From: Limnohabitans sp. Rim8
GTDB lineage: Bacteria; Pseudomonadota; Gammaproteobacteria; Burkholderiales; Burkholderiaceae_C
Direction: 5' to 3'
Length of the DNA: 42,903 nt
NCBI GenBank assembly: GCA_945897795.1
Contig: CAMDFT010000017.1
Span: forward strand, 1-42,903
Shown: one piece after another, positions 24,693-34,234 of the stretch
Numbering within the stretch: position 1 is the stretch's first letter
Layout: every line of letters begins with the position of its first letter
Program-made: the position numbers and the translations under genes
The notes under the pieces: model-generated
The model's input: only the letters and a program-made list of their open reading frames with translations
What the model was told of the DNA's origin: nothing
Databases searched by the model: none

Positions 24693-25661
24693 TCAGATGT
24701 CTTCCAGGCGTCCCAAGCGCACCATGGTCTGACCGGGCTTGATGCGGCGTTGGGTGGGCATGACCAGCACGCATTGGTCATAAGGGCTGGTCCAGATGTG
24801 TTCACCGTCCTGCGCAATGGGTGTGCCCGCCTTTTCGATGGTGGACATGGCAACGATGGGCACAAGAAATCGGAAATTGAGAGAGTGGGCAACCACGGCC
24901 TCAGTGACCCGCACCAGGCGCTGGCGCTCGGGCAGCGGCTGGCGCAGGTGCGCTTGAACCCAAGCAGGGCTGGCCAGTCCGGTCAGTCCCAGAAACCGGG
25001 CCAAGCTGTCGCGAGCCACATCGGCTGCTGCCGCCTCCCAGTGCTGGCCGCATTCAATGAGCAGAGCCCGCTGGGCACTTGTGGCATCACCGAAAGCGCC
25101 TCGCTCCACCATGCGCAGTCCGGAAGGGTGGCCAGTGTCGAGCAGCAGATGGCCTGGCATGCCCAGTTCCGCAGCAAAGCGGGCATTTTTCTCCTGTGTG
25201 CCGCAGACCATGAGCGGCACGCAGTCTTCACTCATGGAATGAATGTCCAAAATGAAGTCGGCCGCATCCACAAAAGGTTGTAGTTCGCGGGCGCGGCGTT
25301 TTTCGACGGTGTGGCCTTCGTTCAAAGCCGCGTCGGACCAAACGCGGTTGATGTCCTCATCCACATAGCGTGAGCTGTAGGGGTCCTTGGGGTCCCAGCG
25401 GTCAAATGCCTCGTGGTTGGCGAACACCACGCAGAGTTGGCCCTTGAGCGGTCGGAATCCCTCGGCCAGCAATTCGGCCACCGCGATAGCCCCACAGATC
25501 TCGTTGCCATGCGTGAGTGCCTGAACATGCACACGCGGTCCTGGCTTGCCGCTGTCGAACAGATGCACAAAGGGCACGCCCGTGTTGCCTTCGCGCCAGA
25601 GGCTGATGTCGGGGGCGTGGATTTCAATCGGTGGCATGGGGGGGGACTCGACAGGGTTCAT
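24693..25661 (-). CDS. Succinylglutamate desuccinylase/aspartoacylase-family hydrolase
   Basis: The 322-residue protein has the AstE/ASPA zinc motif H51-x-x-E54 (ALTHGNEICG) with the third ligand in ILDIHSMSED, and a C-terminal beta domain ending in a GQTMVRLG motif. Members cleave N-acyl amino acids such as N-acetylaspartate or N-succinylglutamate. No other ast genes are present, so arginine catabolism is not indicated. Its ATG overlaps the stop of the N-formylglutamate amidohydrolase-like gene (ATGA), so the two are co-translated and probably act on related imported compounds. Confidence 0.87.
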   Translation of the reverse strand: MNPVESPPMPPIEIHAPDISLWREGNTGVPFVHLFDSGKPGPRVHVQALTHGNEICGAIAVAELLAEGFRPLKGQLCVVFANHEAFDRWDPKDPYSSRYVDEDINRVWSDAALNEGHTVEKRRARELQPFVDAADFILDIHSMSEDCVPLMVCGTQEKNARFAAELGMPGHLLLDTGHPSGLRMVERGAFGDATSAQRALLIECGQHWEAAAADVARDSLARFLGLTGLASPAWVQAHLRQPLPERQRLVRVTEAVVAHSLNFRFLVPIVAMSTIEKAGTPIAQDGEHIWTSPYDQCVLVMPTQRRIKPGQTMVRLGRLEDI

Positions 25662-26557
25662 GGGGGTCCTTGGTGGCTGGAGACGGCAAGAAAATGGGAG
25701 CTGATGTCGGCCAGCAGCTTGGTCAGTTGCTGCTGCAGGATGGGAAAGTTCGCATGGGGTTGCCCAGTGGCCATGTCCATGTAAATGCGCTTGTTGATTT
25801 CAATTTGCAGGCTGTGGCGGCCTTGCGCAGGCTGGGCATAGGCACGAACCAGCTCCACTCCTTTGAAGGGGTGGTTGACGGCCACGTCGTACCCGTGGGC
25901 AGCCAGCGATTGCTGAACAAAAGCGGTGAAATCTGTTGAACAGGTGGTCCCATCACGGTCGCCGAGGACGAAATCGGCGCGGGCGTTGCCAGGCCCCCCT
26001 TCCCCCATGAAGCCAGAGACCGGGTTCATGGAGTGGCAGTTGAGGTGATAGACGCATCCAAAGCGGTCGAAAGCTTCATCGAGCAAGCGCTTGAGGGCTG
26101 CATGGTAGGGGCGGTGGTAGTGCGCAATGCGCCATTGCATGGCCTGCACGCTCAAAGGAGCGTCATACAGCGGGCGGCCATCATCCAGCGTGCGCCAGGC
26201 CAGTGCCTTACCCAGCCTGGCTTTGCCGCTGGGTTGGAGGATGCCGGGCCACGGGCCATCCAGCAGTGCCATGTCCACATCGCCTTCGTGGCGGTTGACA
26301 TCGATGTAAGTGCGAGGGAACTGGGCCGCCAGCAGTCGAATGCCCAATTCAGTCGCGGGCAAGTAAAGTGTGTCGATGTGGGTGTCTTGGGCATCCCGCA
26401 GGTCTTCATCTGTCAGCTTGCAGCCGAAATCAGGCGGGCGCATGGCCCCGGAGTGTGGAGAGTCCAGCACGATCGGCACACCCAATCGATCGGGTCCGAA
26501 GACATGGCAAACATGCAGCGGTTCAGGCGGTTGAAAACCGGACATTTCAGGGCTCAT
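25658..26557 (-). CDS. N-formylglutamate amidohydrolase-family protein
   Basis: The 299-residue protein matches the FGase family: VLDSPHSGA near the N terminus, RTYIDVNRHEGDVD, the HLNCHSM segment, and LQIEINKRIYMD near the end. N-formylglutamate amidohydrolase (HutG type) releases formate from N-formyl-L-glutamate. No hut genes are in the window, so an imported N-formyl peptide or related compound is a more likely substrate. ATG at 26557 is used; a TTG two codons upstream also opens the frame. It follows the dpp ATPase gene by 33 bases. Confidence 0.88.
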   Translation of the reverse strand: MSPEMSGFQPPEPLHVCHVFGPDRLGVPIVLDSPHSGAMRPPDFGCKLTDEDLRDAQDTHIDTLYLPATELGIRLLAAQFPRTYIDVNRHEGDVDMALLDGPWPGILQPSGKARLGKALAWRTLDDGRPLYDAPLSVQAMQWRIAHYHRPYHAALKRLLDEAFDRFGCVYHLNCHSMNPVSGFMGEGGPGNARADFVLGDRDGTTCSTDFTAFVQQSLAAHGYDVAVNHPFKGVELVRAYAQPAQGRHSLQIEINKRIYMDMATGQPHANFPILQQQLTKLLADISSHFLAVSSHQGPP

Positions 26558-26590
26558 GGCCAATGGGGGTTCAGGCGTTGGAAGGAGGGG

Positions 26591-27598
26591 TCAGGACCCC
26601 GTGCCACCTTGGTCGAGGTGGCAGGCACTGTGGTGACCGGCATCGGTTTCCATCAAGGCAGGGCGCTCGGTTTGGCATCGCGGTCCCGCATGCGGGCATC
26701 GCGGATGGAAGTGGCAGCCGGGTGGTGGGCTCAGCGGCGAGGGAATCTCGCCTTTGAGGGGCGCAAAGCGCTGGTGCCGGTTGCTGATGCTGGGGACATT
26801 GGCCAACAAGGCTTGGGTGTAGGGGTGACGCGGCGCTGAAAAAATCCGCGATGCCGGTGCGCTTTCCACCACACGGCCCAAATACATGATGACCACACGG
26901 TCGGAGATGTGGCGCACAACACCCAAGTCATGGCTGATGAACAAATAGGTGAGATTGAGGTCCCTGCGCAAGTCCATGAACAGGTTGAGCACCTGCGCCT
27001 GGATGGAGACATCCAAGGCCGCAACGCTTTCGTCACAGACCAGAAAACGAGGCTGAACGGCCAGTGCGCGGGCAATGCCGATGCGTGCGCGTTGGCCACC
27101 CGAAAACTGGTGGGGGTAACGGCTGCGGTAACTGGGGTCCAGGCCGACACGCAGCAGGGTCTGCGCGACATAGTCGTCGATGTCGGCTGCAGGCACCATG
27201 CCGTGCACGCGGGGCGCCTCGCCCACAATGTCCAGCACACGCATGCGCGGATTGAGCGAGGACATGGGGTCTTGGAAGATCATTTGCACGGCCAAGTTGG
27301 CCGCTCTGCGTTGCGCAGTGTTCATGGCCGATAGCGGTGTTCCCTCGAAATGCATCTCGCCTGCACTGGCCTCGTGGACGCCCGACACCACCCTGCCCAG
27401 TGTGGATTTGCCGCAACCGGACTCTCCGACCAGACCCACCACTTCGCCGGGCATCACATGCAAGCTCACCTGGTCGACCGCGTGCACCACTTCTTCGCGC
27501 TGGCGAGCGCCGAGCAGATTGGCCAAGCGCGCCGCTGTGTCCAGTGGTTTGACAAAACGCTTGGAAACCTCGTGCAGTTCGATGATGGGCGTGGTCAT
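26591..27598 (-). CDS. dppF: Dipeptide/oligopeptide ABC transporter ATP-binding protein (DppF/OppF type)
   Basis: The 335-residue ATPase carries Walker A (GESGCGKSTLG), the Q-loop (MIFQDPMSSLNP), signature FSGGQRARIGIARA, Walker B (FLVCDESVAALD) and the switch histidine (ISHDLGVV). The C-terminal oligo_HPY region has the cysteine pattern CHFHPRCPHAGPRC, which often binds a [4Fe-4S] cluster in this family. It starts 4 bases after the dppD stop and forms the second ATPase of the importer. Confidence 0.92.
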   Translation of the reverse strand: MTTPIIELHEVSKRFVKPLDTAARLANLLGARQREEVVHAVDQVSLHVMPGEVVGLVGESGCGKSTLGRVVSGVHEASAGEMHFEGTPLSAMNTAQRRAANLAVQMIFQDPMSSLNPRMRVLDIVGEAPRVHGMVPAADIDDYVAQTLLRVGLDPSYRSRYPHQFSGGQRARIGIARALAVQPRFLVCDESVAALDVSIQAQVLNLFMDLRRDLNLTYLFISHDLGVVRHISDRVVIMYLGRVVESAPASRIFSAPRHPYTQALLANVPSISNRHQRFAPLKGEIPSPLSPPPGCHFHPRCPHAGPRCQTERPALMETDAGHHSACHLDQGGTGS

Positions 27599-27602
27599 GG
27601 GG

Positions 27603-28577
27603 TCACCGATGGGTCAAGGGGTGATGGCAGCGCACCAGGCTGCTGTTGGCCATGGTGGTGACGTCGGGTGCGGATTGGCGGCAAGTGTCGCTGGCATAGC
27701 TGCAGCGCGGGGCAAATGCGCAACCGGGGGGCAAATGACCCAGTGATGGCGTTGCGCCGGGAATTTGTCGCAGCCGCTGGCCAGGCTGGGCTGCTGCGGG
27801 CAAAGAGCCGAGTAAACCTTCGGTGTAGGGGTGGCTTTGACGATCCAGCACATCGTCAACTGTGCCGTACTCCACCACGCGGCCGGCGTACATGACAGCC
27901 ACCTGGTGGGCCAGACCTGCGACCACGGTCAGGTCGTGGGTGATCCATATCAGGGCCGTGCCTGTCTCGGCACACAGCCCTTGCATTTCGGCCAGTATCT
28001 GACTTTGAATCGTGACATCGAGTGCGGTGGTGGGCTCGTCGGCCACAATCAAAGAGGGGCGGTTAAGCAGCGCAATGGCAATCGCTACGCGCTGTCGCAT
28101 GCCCCCCGAAAACTGGTGCGGGTAGGCGCGCAGGCGTTCAGTGGGTGACGGGATGCCCACCTTGACCAGCACATCGTGCGCCCTCGCCAACGCCGCCCGA
28201 TGGCTCACCTTTTCATGGGCCTGGATGGCCTCCACCATTTGCGTGTCGATGCGCAACACGGGGTTGAGTGTCATCATCGGGTCCTGAAAGATCATGGCCA
28301 GCGTTTTGCCGCGTCTTTGTCGCATCTCCTCCTCGGGCAAGCCCACCAGCTCGTCGCCGTTGAGCTCAATCGAGCCCGAGACGATGCGCCCGGGTGGATC
28401 GATCAGACCCAAAATCGAAAACCCGGTGACCGACTTGCCTGAGCCGGACTCACCCACCAGGCCCAACACTTGGCCCTTGCGCACCTCGAAAGACACGCCA
28501 TCGACCGCCTTGATCAGGCCCGAGCTGGTTTCGAAATGTGTGACCAGGTCACGCACGCGCAGCACCAAATCGCTCAT
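27603..28577 (-). CDS. dppD: Dipeptide/oligopeptide ABC transporter ATP-binding protein (DppD/OppD type)
   Basis: The 324-residue ATPase has Walker A ([11 protein letters not shown]), Q-loop ([12 protein letters not shown]), signature [14 protein letters not shown], Walker B ([12 protein letters not shown]) and ITHDLTVV. The C-terminal cysteine-containing tail [14 protein letters not shown] is the OppD-type domain. It lies 2 bases after the permease gene. With DppF it forms the heterodimeric motor of a peptide importer. Confidence 0.92.
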   Translation of the reverse strand: MSDLVLRVRDLVTHFETSSGLIKAVDGVSFEVRKGQVLGLVGESGSGKSVTGFSILGLIDPPGRIVSGSIELNGDELVGLPEEEMRQRRGKTLAMIFQDPMMTLNPVLRIDTQMVEAIQAHEKVSHRAALARAHDVLVKVGIPSPTERLRAYPHQFSGGMRQRVAIAIALLNRPSLIVADEPTTALDVTIQSQILAEMQGLCAETGTALIWITHDLTVVAGLAHQVAVMYAGRVVEYGTVDDVLDRQSHPYTEGLLGSLPAAAQPGQRLRQIPGATPSLGHLPPGCAFAPRCSYASDTCRQSAPDVTTMANSSLVRCHHPLTHR

Positions 28578-28579
28578 GC

Positions 28580-29491
28580 TTACCTTTCGAGGCGGGGGTT
28601 GAGCACATCACGAATGCGGTCGCCCACCAAATTGATGGCCACGATCGTGACGAGCAAGGCGACGCCCGGGAAGAAGCTGATCCAGTAACGGCCACTGAGC
28701 ATGTACTGGAAACCGTTCGAGATCAACACCCCGAGAGAAGGCTCGGTCTGCGGCAAACCCACACCCAGGAAGGACAAGGTCGCTTCCAGGCCGATGGCAC
28801 TGGCAGTTTGTACGGTGAAGATCACGATCACCGGTGCCATGCAGTTGGGCAAGATGTGGCGAAACACCACACGCGCGTGCGACAGCCCCAGCGACTGTGC
28901 GGCCTCCACATACTCTTTACGGCGTTCAACCAGTGCGCTGCCGCGCACGGTACGTGCGTAGTAAGCCCATTGCACCACCACCAGCGCGATGATGATCTTG
29001 TCCACTCCCTTGCCCAAAGCGGCCACCAAAATCAGGGCGATCAAAATGGCGGGCAAGGACAACTGCAGGTCCACCACGCGCATGATGAATGCCTCCATCT
29101 TGCCGCCCGTGTAGGCGGCCAGCAGTCCCATGGAGACCCCAAACGTGGCGGCCAGGACACCCGCGACGGTGCCGACCAGCAGCGAGATGCGCAGGCCGTA
29201 AAGGATGCCGGAATAAAGGTCGCGCCCCACGCCGTCGGTGCCCAGCCAGGCGGTGAAGCCTTCGCCAGTGATTTCGCCTGGTTTGAGGCGCGAATCCATC
29301 AGGTCGACGCTGTTGAGGTCGTAGGGGTTTTGAGGTGTGATCCAGGGGGCCAGCAGGGCCAGCAGCAGGATCAGTAAAAAGGCAAGCAGCCCGACCACGG
29401 CCACCCGGTCCTGAACGAAGGTGCGCGCAAAGCGCCGCCAGGGGGTTTCGCTGTCGGCCACTGAAGAGGTGCCAAGGGGGGTGAGGGACAT
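28580..29491 (-). CDS. dppC: Dipeptide ABC transporter permease (DppC/OppC type)
   Basis: The 303-residue inner-membrane protein has an N-terminal OppC_N helix (VVGLLAFLLILLLALLAPW), a periplasmic loop with GTDGVGRDLYSGILYGLRIS, and a BPD_transp_1 domain with the EAA-like loop QSLGLSHARVVFRHILPN. The TDGVGRDLYSG signature is typical of DppC/OppC. It follows dppB by 16 bases and should pair with it to form the peptide channel. Confidence 0.92.
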   Translation of the reverse strand: MSLTPLGTSSVADSETPWRRFARTFVQDRVAVVGLLAFLLILLLALLAPWITPQNPYDLNSVDLMDSRLKPGEITGEGFTAWLGTDGVGRDLYSGILYGLRISLLVGTVAGVLAATFGVSMGLLAAYTGGKMEAFIMRVVDLQLSLPAILIALILVAALGKGVDKIIIALVVVQWAYYARTVRGSALVERRKEYVEAAQSLGLSHARVVFRHILPNCMAPVIVIFTVQTASAIGLEATLSFLGVGLPQTEPSLGVLISNGFQYMLSGRYWISFFPGVALLVTIVAINLVGDRIRDVLNPRLER

Positions 29492-29507
29492 GTTGTGCTT
29501 CCCGGTC

Positions 29508-30485
29508 TCAGGCTTTGTTGCCGTTGATGCGCAGTCGCGGATCCAAAAGCGAATACACGATGTCCACGATCAGGTTGACGAGCACGAACAGAACCACGAC
29601 CACCATGATGTAAGCCACGATGACGGGGCGATCCAGCCGTTGAATCGATTCCAGCAGGAGCTTGCCCATGCCTGGCCAGGCAAAAATGGTCTCCGTGACC
29701 ACTGAAAAGGCCACCAGTGAGCCGAACTCCAGACCCAGCACGGTGACGACGGGGATCATGATGTTTTTGAGGATGTGCACACCGATGATGCGCGAGGGCT
29801 TCAAGCCCTTGGCGCGGGCGAATTTCACATAATCCATCAACGCGACTTCGCGCACGCCAGCCCGTGTGAGGCGGATCACCAGGCTGATCTTGGTGGTGGC
29901 CAGGTTGAAGGCGGGCAAGGCAATGAAGGCCCAACCTGCCGAACTCAGCAGGCTGGTCTGTATGCCAAGAAAGGGCTCGGCCACCCCCCGACCCGTGGCA
30001 GGCAGCCAACCCAAGATCACGGCAAACACCATGATCAGCATCAGACCGACCCAAAAGGAAGGCAGTGAGAAGCCCAAGATAGAGCCCGCCATGATGGTGC
30101 GTGATGCGGGGTGCTCGGGTTTGAGGCCGGAAAACATGCCCAGCGGCAGCCCGATCACGATGGCCATGAGCAGCGCCACCAAGGCCAGTTCCATGGTGGC
30201 GGGCATGCGGCTGAGAATGAGCTGGATGGCGGGCTCGCCGTGCACAAAGGAATGGCCCAGATCACCCCTGGCCACGCCCTTGAGGAAGTACCAGAACTGC
30301 TCCCAGATGGGTTTGTCCAGCCCCAGTGAAGCGGCCGTGGCCTCGATGGCTTGCTGATCCATATCGGGCGATATCAGCATCCAGATCGGGTCGCCGATGA
30401 TGTTCACGCCAAAGAAGACGAGCACCATCATCACCGCGATGACCAGCAAGGCTTGGCCAATGCGTCGTATCAAAAATGAGAGCAT
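29508..30485 (-). CDS. dppB: Dipeptide ABC transporter permease (DppB/OppB type)
   Basis: The 325-residue inner-membrane protein starts with the DppB-type first helix (MLSFLIRRIGQALLVIAVMM), has LGLDKPIWEQFWYFLKG and DLGHSFVHGEP, and the EAA-like loop FARAKGLKPSRIIGVHILKN. It lies 73 bases downstream of the binding-protein gene. It pairs with DppC. Confidence 0.92.
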   Translation of the reverse strand: MLSFLIRRIGQALLVIAVMMVLVFFGVNIIGDPIWMLISPDMDQQAIEATAASLGLDKPIWEQFWYFLKGVARGDLGHSFVHGEPAIQLILSRMPATMELALVALLMAIVIGLPLGMFSGLKPEHPASRTIMAGSILGFSLPSFWVGLMLIMVFAVILGWLPATGRGVAEPFLGIQTSLLSSAGWAFIALPAFNLATTKISLVIRLTRAGVREVALMDYVKFARAKGLKPSRIIGVHILKNIMIPVVTVLGLEFGSLVAFSVVTETIFAWPGMGKLLLESIQRLDRPVIVAYIMVVVVLFVLVNLIVDIVYSLLDPRLRINGNKA

Positions 30486-30558
30486 GAGGGGTGATCCGTT
30501 GGCTCACATGGAGAGGAGACGTTGCAACAAGGCCAGGCCTTCGAGGGTGCGGACGCGT

Positions 30559-32133
30559 TCAGCGGCGGGAAATGCCCGTGGCCAAGGTGTATTCGTCGGC
30601 GCGAGCCTCTACCTTGATGCCTTTGCGCGAGGCCCAGACGTTGGTCTGGTAATGCGATGGAATGATGGCGAAGTCGTTGAACGCGATTTCAGAGGCTTCG
30701 GCCAGCAGGACGGCCCGCTTGGCATCGTCCACTGTGGCCAGTGCTTCCGTCAGTTTGGCATCCAGCGCCGGGTTGCTGTAACGACCACGGTTGGCGGCCC
30801 CCGAGCCTTTGCTGCGGTCGAAGGTGCCCATCAGCGAGCGCAGCGGGCTGGCCGTTTCGCCTGTGGTGGCCCCCCAACCCAACAGCACGAAAGAGAATTC
30901 AGGCTGACCGTTGGCACCGGTGGAGGCGCGGGTGAAGAAATTGGCTGGCGGAATGGTTTCAATCTCAGTCTCAATACCCAGACGCGTGAACATCTGCGCC
31001 ACCGCCTCGATGATCTTGGTGTCGTTGGTGTAACGCCCATTGGGGCCGTGCATTTTCATCTTGAAGCCATTCGGGTGGCCAGCTTCGGCCAGCAGGCGAC
31101 GGGCACCCGCCAGATCGAAAGCTGTTGGTTGCAGCTTTTGCGAGGTGCCGAAGAAACTCTTGGGAAGCACTTGCTCTGCGGGCACGGCAGCACCATCCAT
31201 GAGGCGTTCGACGATGGCCGGGCGGTTGATGGCCATGGAGAGCGCTTGACGCACACGTTTGTCAAGCAGTGGATTTTTGATGCGCGATCCATCTTTGGCT
31301 GTGATGAATGGGCTGTTCTCGCGGAAGTGGTCCATGTGGAAGTAAATCACCCGGTTGGACAGCGTCTGTGCAATCTCGATGTTGGCGTCGCCCTTGAGGC
31401 GCGGGATGTCGGTGGGTGGTACGGCCTCGATGACCTGCACATCGCCAGCCAAAAGGGCGGCAACCCGGCTCGGATCAGAAACGATAAACCGCTTGGTCAC
31501 AGTTTCCCATTCGGCCTTGGGTCCCCAGTAACTGTTGTTGCGCGTCAGGACCACACGGTCAGCTGGTTTGAACTCTGAGTACTTGTAAGGGCCAGTGCCT
31601 CCTTGGCAACGCAAGGCATTGAAGTCCTCGGTGCTCATGGATTCGGCACATTTTTTGGAAACAATCGCAAACCCTGACAGGTTGATCGGCACCAGAGGGG
31701 CTGGGCTTTTGGTTTTCACGCGCAGGGTATGGTTGTCCACTTTCTCAAATTCCATGCCTGCGACAAAAGGTGAAAAGTTGGATGGCGAGCGCGGCACATT
31801 CGGCAGACGTTTGATGGTCGCCAGCACATCGTCGGCAGTGAATTCGGTGCCGTCGAAGAACTTCACGCCGCGGCGCAGTTTGAATTCCCAAGTCAAGGGG
31901 TCCACCGTACGCCAGCTTTCGGCCAGGCCAGGACGGGGCTTCTGATTCACGTCCTGGCCCACAAGCGCCTCGAAGACGTGCCTTGCCATCATGTTGTTTG
32001 GCGAGAGGTTGTGGTAGTGAGGGTCCATGGAGCTGGGCTCGGCACCAAGACCAATGCTCAGTTTCTGCGCGGCCCCGACAAGTGGAATCATGGCGAGTGT
32101 GCAAATTGCAACAAGCTGACGGGTTGGGGCCAT
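30559..32133 (-). CDS. dppA: Family 5 extracellular solute-binding protein (peptide/opine/nickel type, DppA-like)
   Basis: The 524-residue periplasmic protein has a short Sec signal peptide (MAPTRQLVAICTLAMIPLVGAAQ) and SBP_bac_5 features: LGAEPSSMDPHYHN, GLAESWRTVDPLTWEFKLR, GVKFFDGTEFTADDV and DKRVRQALSMAINRPAI. AAGGAGA precedes the ATG, so it should be well expressed. It delivers a ligand to DppBCDF. The downstream N-formylglutamate and N-acyl hydrolases suggest modified amino acids or short peptides. A LysR regulator reads away from it across a 127-base gap. Confidence 0.92.
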   Translation of the reverse strand: MAPTRQLVAICTLAMIPLVGAAQKLSIGLGAEPSSMDPHYHNLSPNNMMARHVFEALVGQDVNQKPRPGLAESWRTVDPLTWEFKLRRGVKFFDGTEFTADDVLATIKRLPNVPRSPSNFSPFVAGMEFEKVDNHTLRVKTKSPAPLVPINLSGFAIVSKKCAESMSTEDFNALRCQGGTGPYKYSEFKPADRVVLTRNNSYWGPKAEWETVTKRFIVSDPSRVAALLAGDVQVIEAVPPTDIPRLKGDANIEIAQTLSNRVIYFHMDHFRENSPFITAKDGSRIKNPLLDKRVRQALSMAINRPAIVERLMDGAAVPAEQVLPKSFFGTSQKLQPTAFDLAGARRLLAEAGHPNGFKMKMHGPNGRYTNDTKIIEAVAQMFTRLGIETEIETIPPANFFTRASTGANGQPEFSFVLLGWGATTGETASPLRSLMGTFDRSKGSGAANRGRYSNPALDAKLTEALATVDDAKRAVLLAEASEIAFNDFAIIPSHYQTNVWASRKGIKVEARADEYTLATGISRR

Positions 32134-32232
32134 GGTGTTGTCTCCTTGGGATCTGTGAGAAATAAAAGAACTCTCACTCTACTTAGCACAGACGGCTGCT
32201 GCTATGGGGAAATACCCCGGTAAAATATGCAT

Positions 32233-32251
32233 AAATTATTTTGATTAATTT
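32233..32251. promoter_or_regulatory. Inverted repeat ahead of the LysR gene (dppA-lysR intergenic)
   Basis: AAATTA (32233-32238) and TAATTT (32246-32251) are perfect inverted arms with a 7-base spacer, 9 bases before the lysR start in an AT-rich stretch. LysR-type proteins often bind such interrupted dyads and repress their own gene. The divergent dppA promoter must lie in the same 127-base gap. Confidence 0.4.
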
Positions 32252-32260
32252 GCTTATGTA

Positions 32261-33172
32261 ATGAATATCAGCCAAAAGCAACTCAATTGGTTCATCGCCA
32301 CAGCCCAGGCCGGGCACATCACCAGCGCCAGCGAAATACTGGGGATCAGCCAACCAACCCTGACGCGGGCCTTGGCCAAATTCGAGTCCGAGCTGGGGGT
32401 CATGCTTTTCAATCGAACCACGCGGCGTCTGAATTTAACGCCCGAGGGTCTTCGATTTTTGCCAGTGGCTCAGCGCTTGATTCACCAGATGGAGGACGCT
32501 TGCGAAGTGCTGAAAGGCGATGCAAGGGAAATCACGGGCCGCGTCAGTTTGACGATGGGCAGCACAGTGGGTGGCACCCTCATGCCCCCTCTGCTCAAAA
32601 TGTTCATCAGGCGTTATCCCGGAGTCAGGGTGGGGGTCGTGGAGAGTTACGGGCTGGAAACCACCAAGGCGGTGCGCTCAGGAGAGGTCGACCTGGGCAT
32701 TGGCACGCCACAAGGCGATATTGCGGGTCTTCGATGCGATTTGCTGCTGCAGGCACCTCTTGGCATTGTGCTTCGGCCCGATCAATACCGGATCAAGGAT
32801 GGCAGTCTGGAGACGCTGGCCCATCTGCCCATTCTCAAGGAAGGGCCCAACAGCAGCATCATCGACTTGCTGCGCATCAACGGCTCGCCCATCGTGTCCA
32901 TGATGTCCAAAGGCATCGACGTCACCAGTTTGACCATGCAGTTGGCCTTGGTTCAGGCGGGTCTGGGGGTTGCGGTGCTCTCTGCTTTGGCCGCCTCGCA
33001 CCCGCAGGCTGCGGGTCTGGGCTTCATGCCGCTGGTGCCGGCCATTGAAAGGCCGGTGTTTCTGATGCAACGCAGCGACAGACCTTCGATGCCTGCGATA
33101 GACGCTTTGGCGCAAATGATCCTCAGCGACTTAAAGCTGGAAAACCTGCGCCAAGAGGTCCGACGCGCCTGA
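32261..33172 (+). CDS. LysR-family transcriptional regulator
   Basis: The 303-residue protein has the N-terminal winged helix (LNWFIATAQAGHITSASEILGISQPTLTRALAKFESELG contains the HTH, about 8-48) and a LysR substrate-binding domain (from about 92). It is divergent from the dppABCDF operon and is the obvious candidate to control it in response to an imported peptide or its breakdown product. No Shine-Dalgarno site is seen at the ATG, but the first residues match the family closely. The effector is unknown. Confidence 0.93.
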   Translation: MNISQKQLNWFIATAQAGHITSASEILGISQPTLTRALAKFESELGVMLFNRTTRRLNLTPEGLRFLPVAQRLIHQMEDACEVLKGDAREITGRVSLTMGSTVGGTLMPPLLKMFIRRYPGVRVGVVESYGLETTKAVRSGEVDLGIGTPQGDIAGLRCDLLLQAPLGIVLRPDQYRIKDGSLETLAHLPILKEGPNSSIIDLLRINGSPIVSMMSKGIDVTSLTMQLALVQAGLGVAVLSALAASHPQAAGLGFMPLVPAIERPVFLMQRSDRPSMPAIDALAQMILSDLKLENLRQEVRRA

Positions 33173-33345
33173 AGCGAGGGATGCAGCGCTTGGGCTGGTC
33201 TTGGCCTCGGCGCAGGGCCTTTCATGCAGACCCTGCAAAGACAAGGGTCAGTGGCAAGGCGGCTTATGTAGCAGATTTTTTGAGGTGTAATCAACAACTC
33301 TCTGCATCTGAATCTTTTGAACTCATCCCGCGCGAGCCCACACCC

Positions 33346-34215
33346 ATGACCTTCACCTCCAAAATGCAGACCGCCGCCTTGGCCGGTCTGCTTGCCTTGT
33401 CGGCCTCGTTCATGACCGCTGCCCAAGCGCAGACCACGCTGCGCGTGACCACCATCCCCGAAGAAGCGGCCACCGAGCAGGTGCGCAAGTTCACCCCGCT
33501 GGCCACTTACTTGGAAAAGCAGTTGGGCATGAAGGTGCAGTTCACGCCCGTGACCGATTACCCCGCCGCTGTGGAGTCTTTGGTGAACAAAAAAGTGGAC
33601 GTGGTTTGGTTTGGTGGCTTCACCTTTGTGCAAGCCAGCATTCGCTCGGGCGGCAAGATCGTTCCTTTGGCACAGCGCGAAGAAGACACCAAATTCCAGT
33701 CGGTGTTCATCGCCAAGACCAACTCGGGCATCAAATCCTTGGCCGACATGAAAGGCAAGCAGGTCTCGTTTGGCTCGCAAAGTAGCACCTCGGGCCACCT
33801 GATGCCGCGCAGCTTTTTGCTGCAAGCCAACATCGAACCCGAAAAAGATTTCAAACGCATCGCCTACAGCGGCGCGCACGACGCCACCATCGCCTCGGTG
33901 GTCAGCGGCAAGGTCGACGCTGCGGCCCTGGACATCACGGTCTGGAAAAAGTTCGTGACCGAAAACAAAGTCAACACGCAAGACGTGAACGTGTTCTACA
34001 CCACGCCCCCTTACTTCAACTACAACTGGTCGGTGCACGCCGATATGCCTGCCGACTTGCGCGAAAAAATCAAGGCCGCCTTGTTGGCCCTGAACCCCGC
34101 CAACCCCGAGCACGCCGAGATCCTGAAGCTCAACCGCTCGACCCGCTACATCTCCACCACGCCCGAGAACTACAAGGGCCTGGAGTCGGCTGCGCGCAGC
34201 GCAGGTCTGCTGTAA
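33346..34215 (+). CDS. PhnD-like periplasmic binding protein, probably for a selenium oxyanion (putative selenate-binding family)
   Basis: The 289-residue product has a Sec signal peptide (to about residue 27) and a PhnD-like fold. The core reads RVTTIPEEAATEQVRKFTPL, VDVVWFGGFTFVQA and FGSQSSTSGHLMPRSFLL. From memory, the WFGGFTFVQA and SSTSGHLMPR segments resemble proteins named putative selenate ABC transporter binding proteins, found with selenium genes. No C-P lyase (phnG-M), phnX or ptxD gene lies beside it, which argues against simple phosphonate use. The ATG at 33346 gives a clean signal peptide. Phosphonate, phosphite or phosphate as ligand is not excluded. Confidence 0.75.
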   Translation: MTFTSKMQTAALAGLLALSASFMTAAQAQTTLRVTTIPEEAATEQVRKFTPLATYLEKQLGMKVQFTPVTDYPAAVESLVNKKVDVVWFGGFTFVQASIRSGGKIVPLAQREEDTKFQSVFIAKTNSGIKSLADMKGKQVSFGSQSSTSGHLMPRSFLLQANIEPEKDFKRIAYSGAHDATIASVVSGKVDAAALDITVWKKFVTENKVNTQDVNVFYTTPPYFNYNWSVHADMPADLREKIKAALLALNPANPEHAEILKLNRSTRYISTTPENYKGLESAARSAGLL

Positions 34216-34234
34216 AAGCCTGAACTGCACGGCG

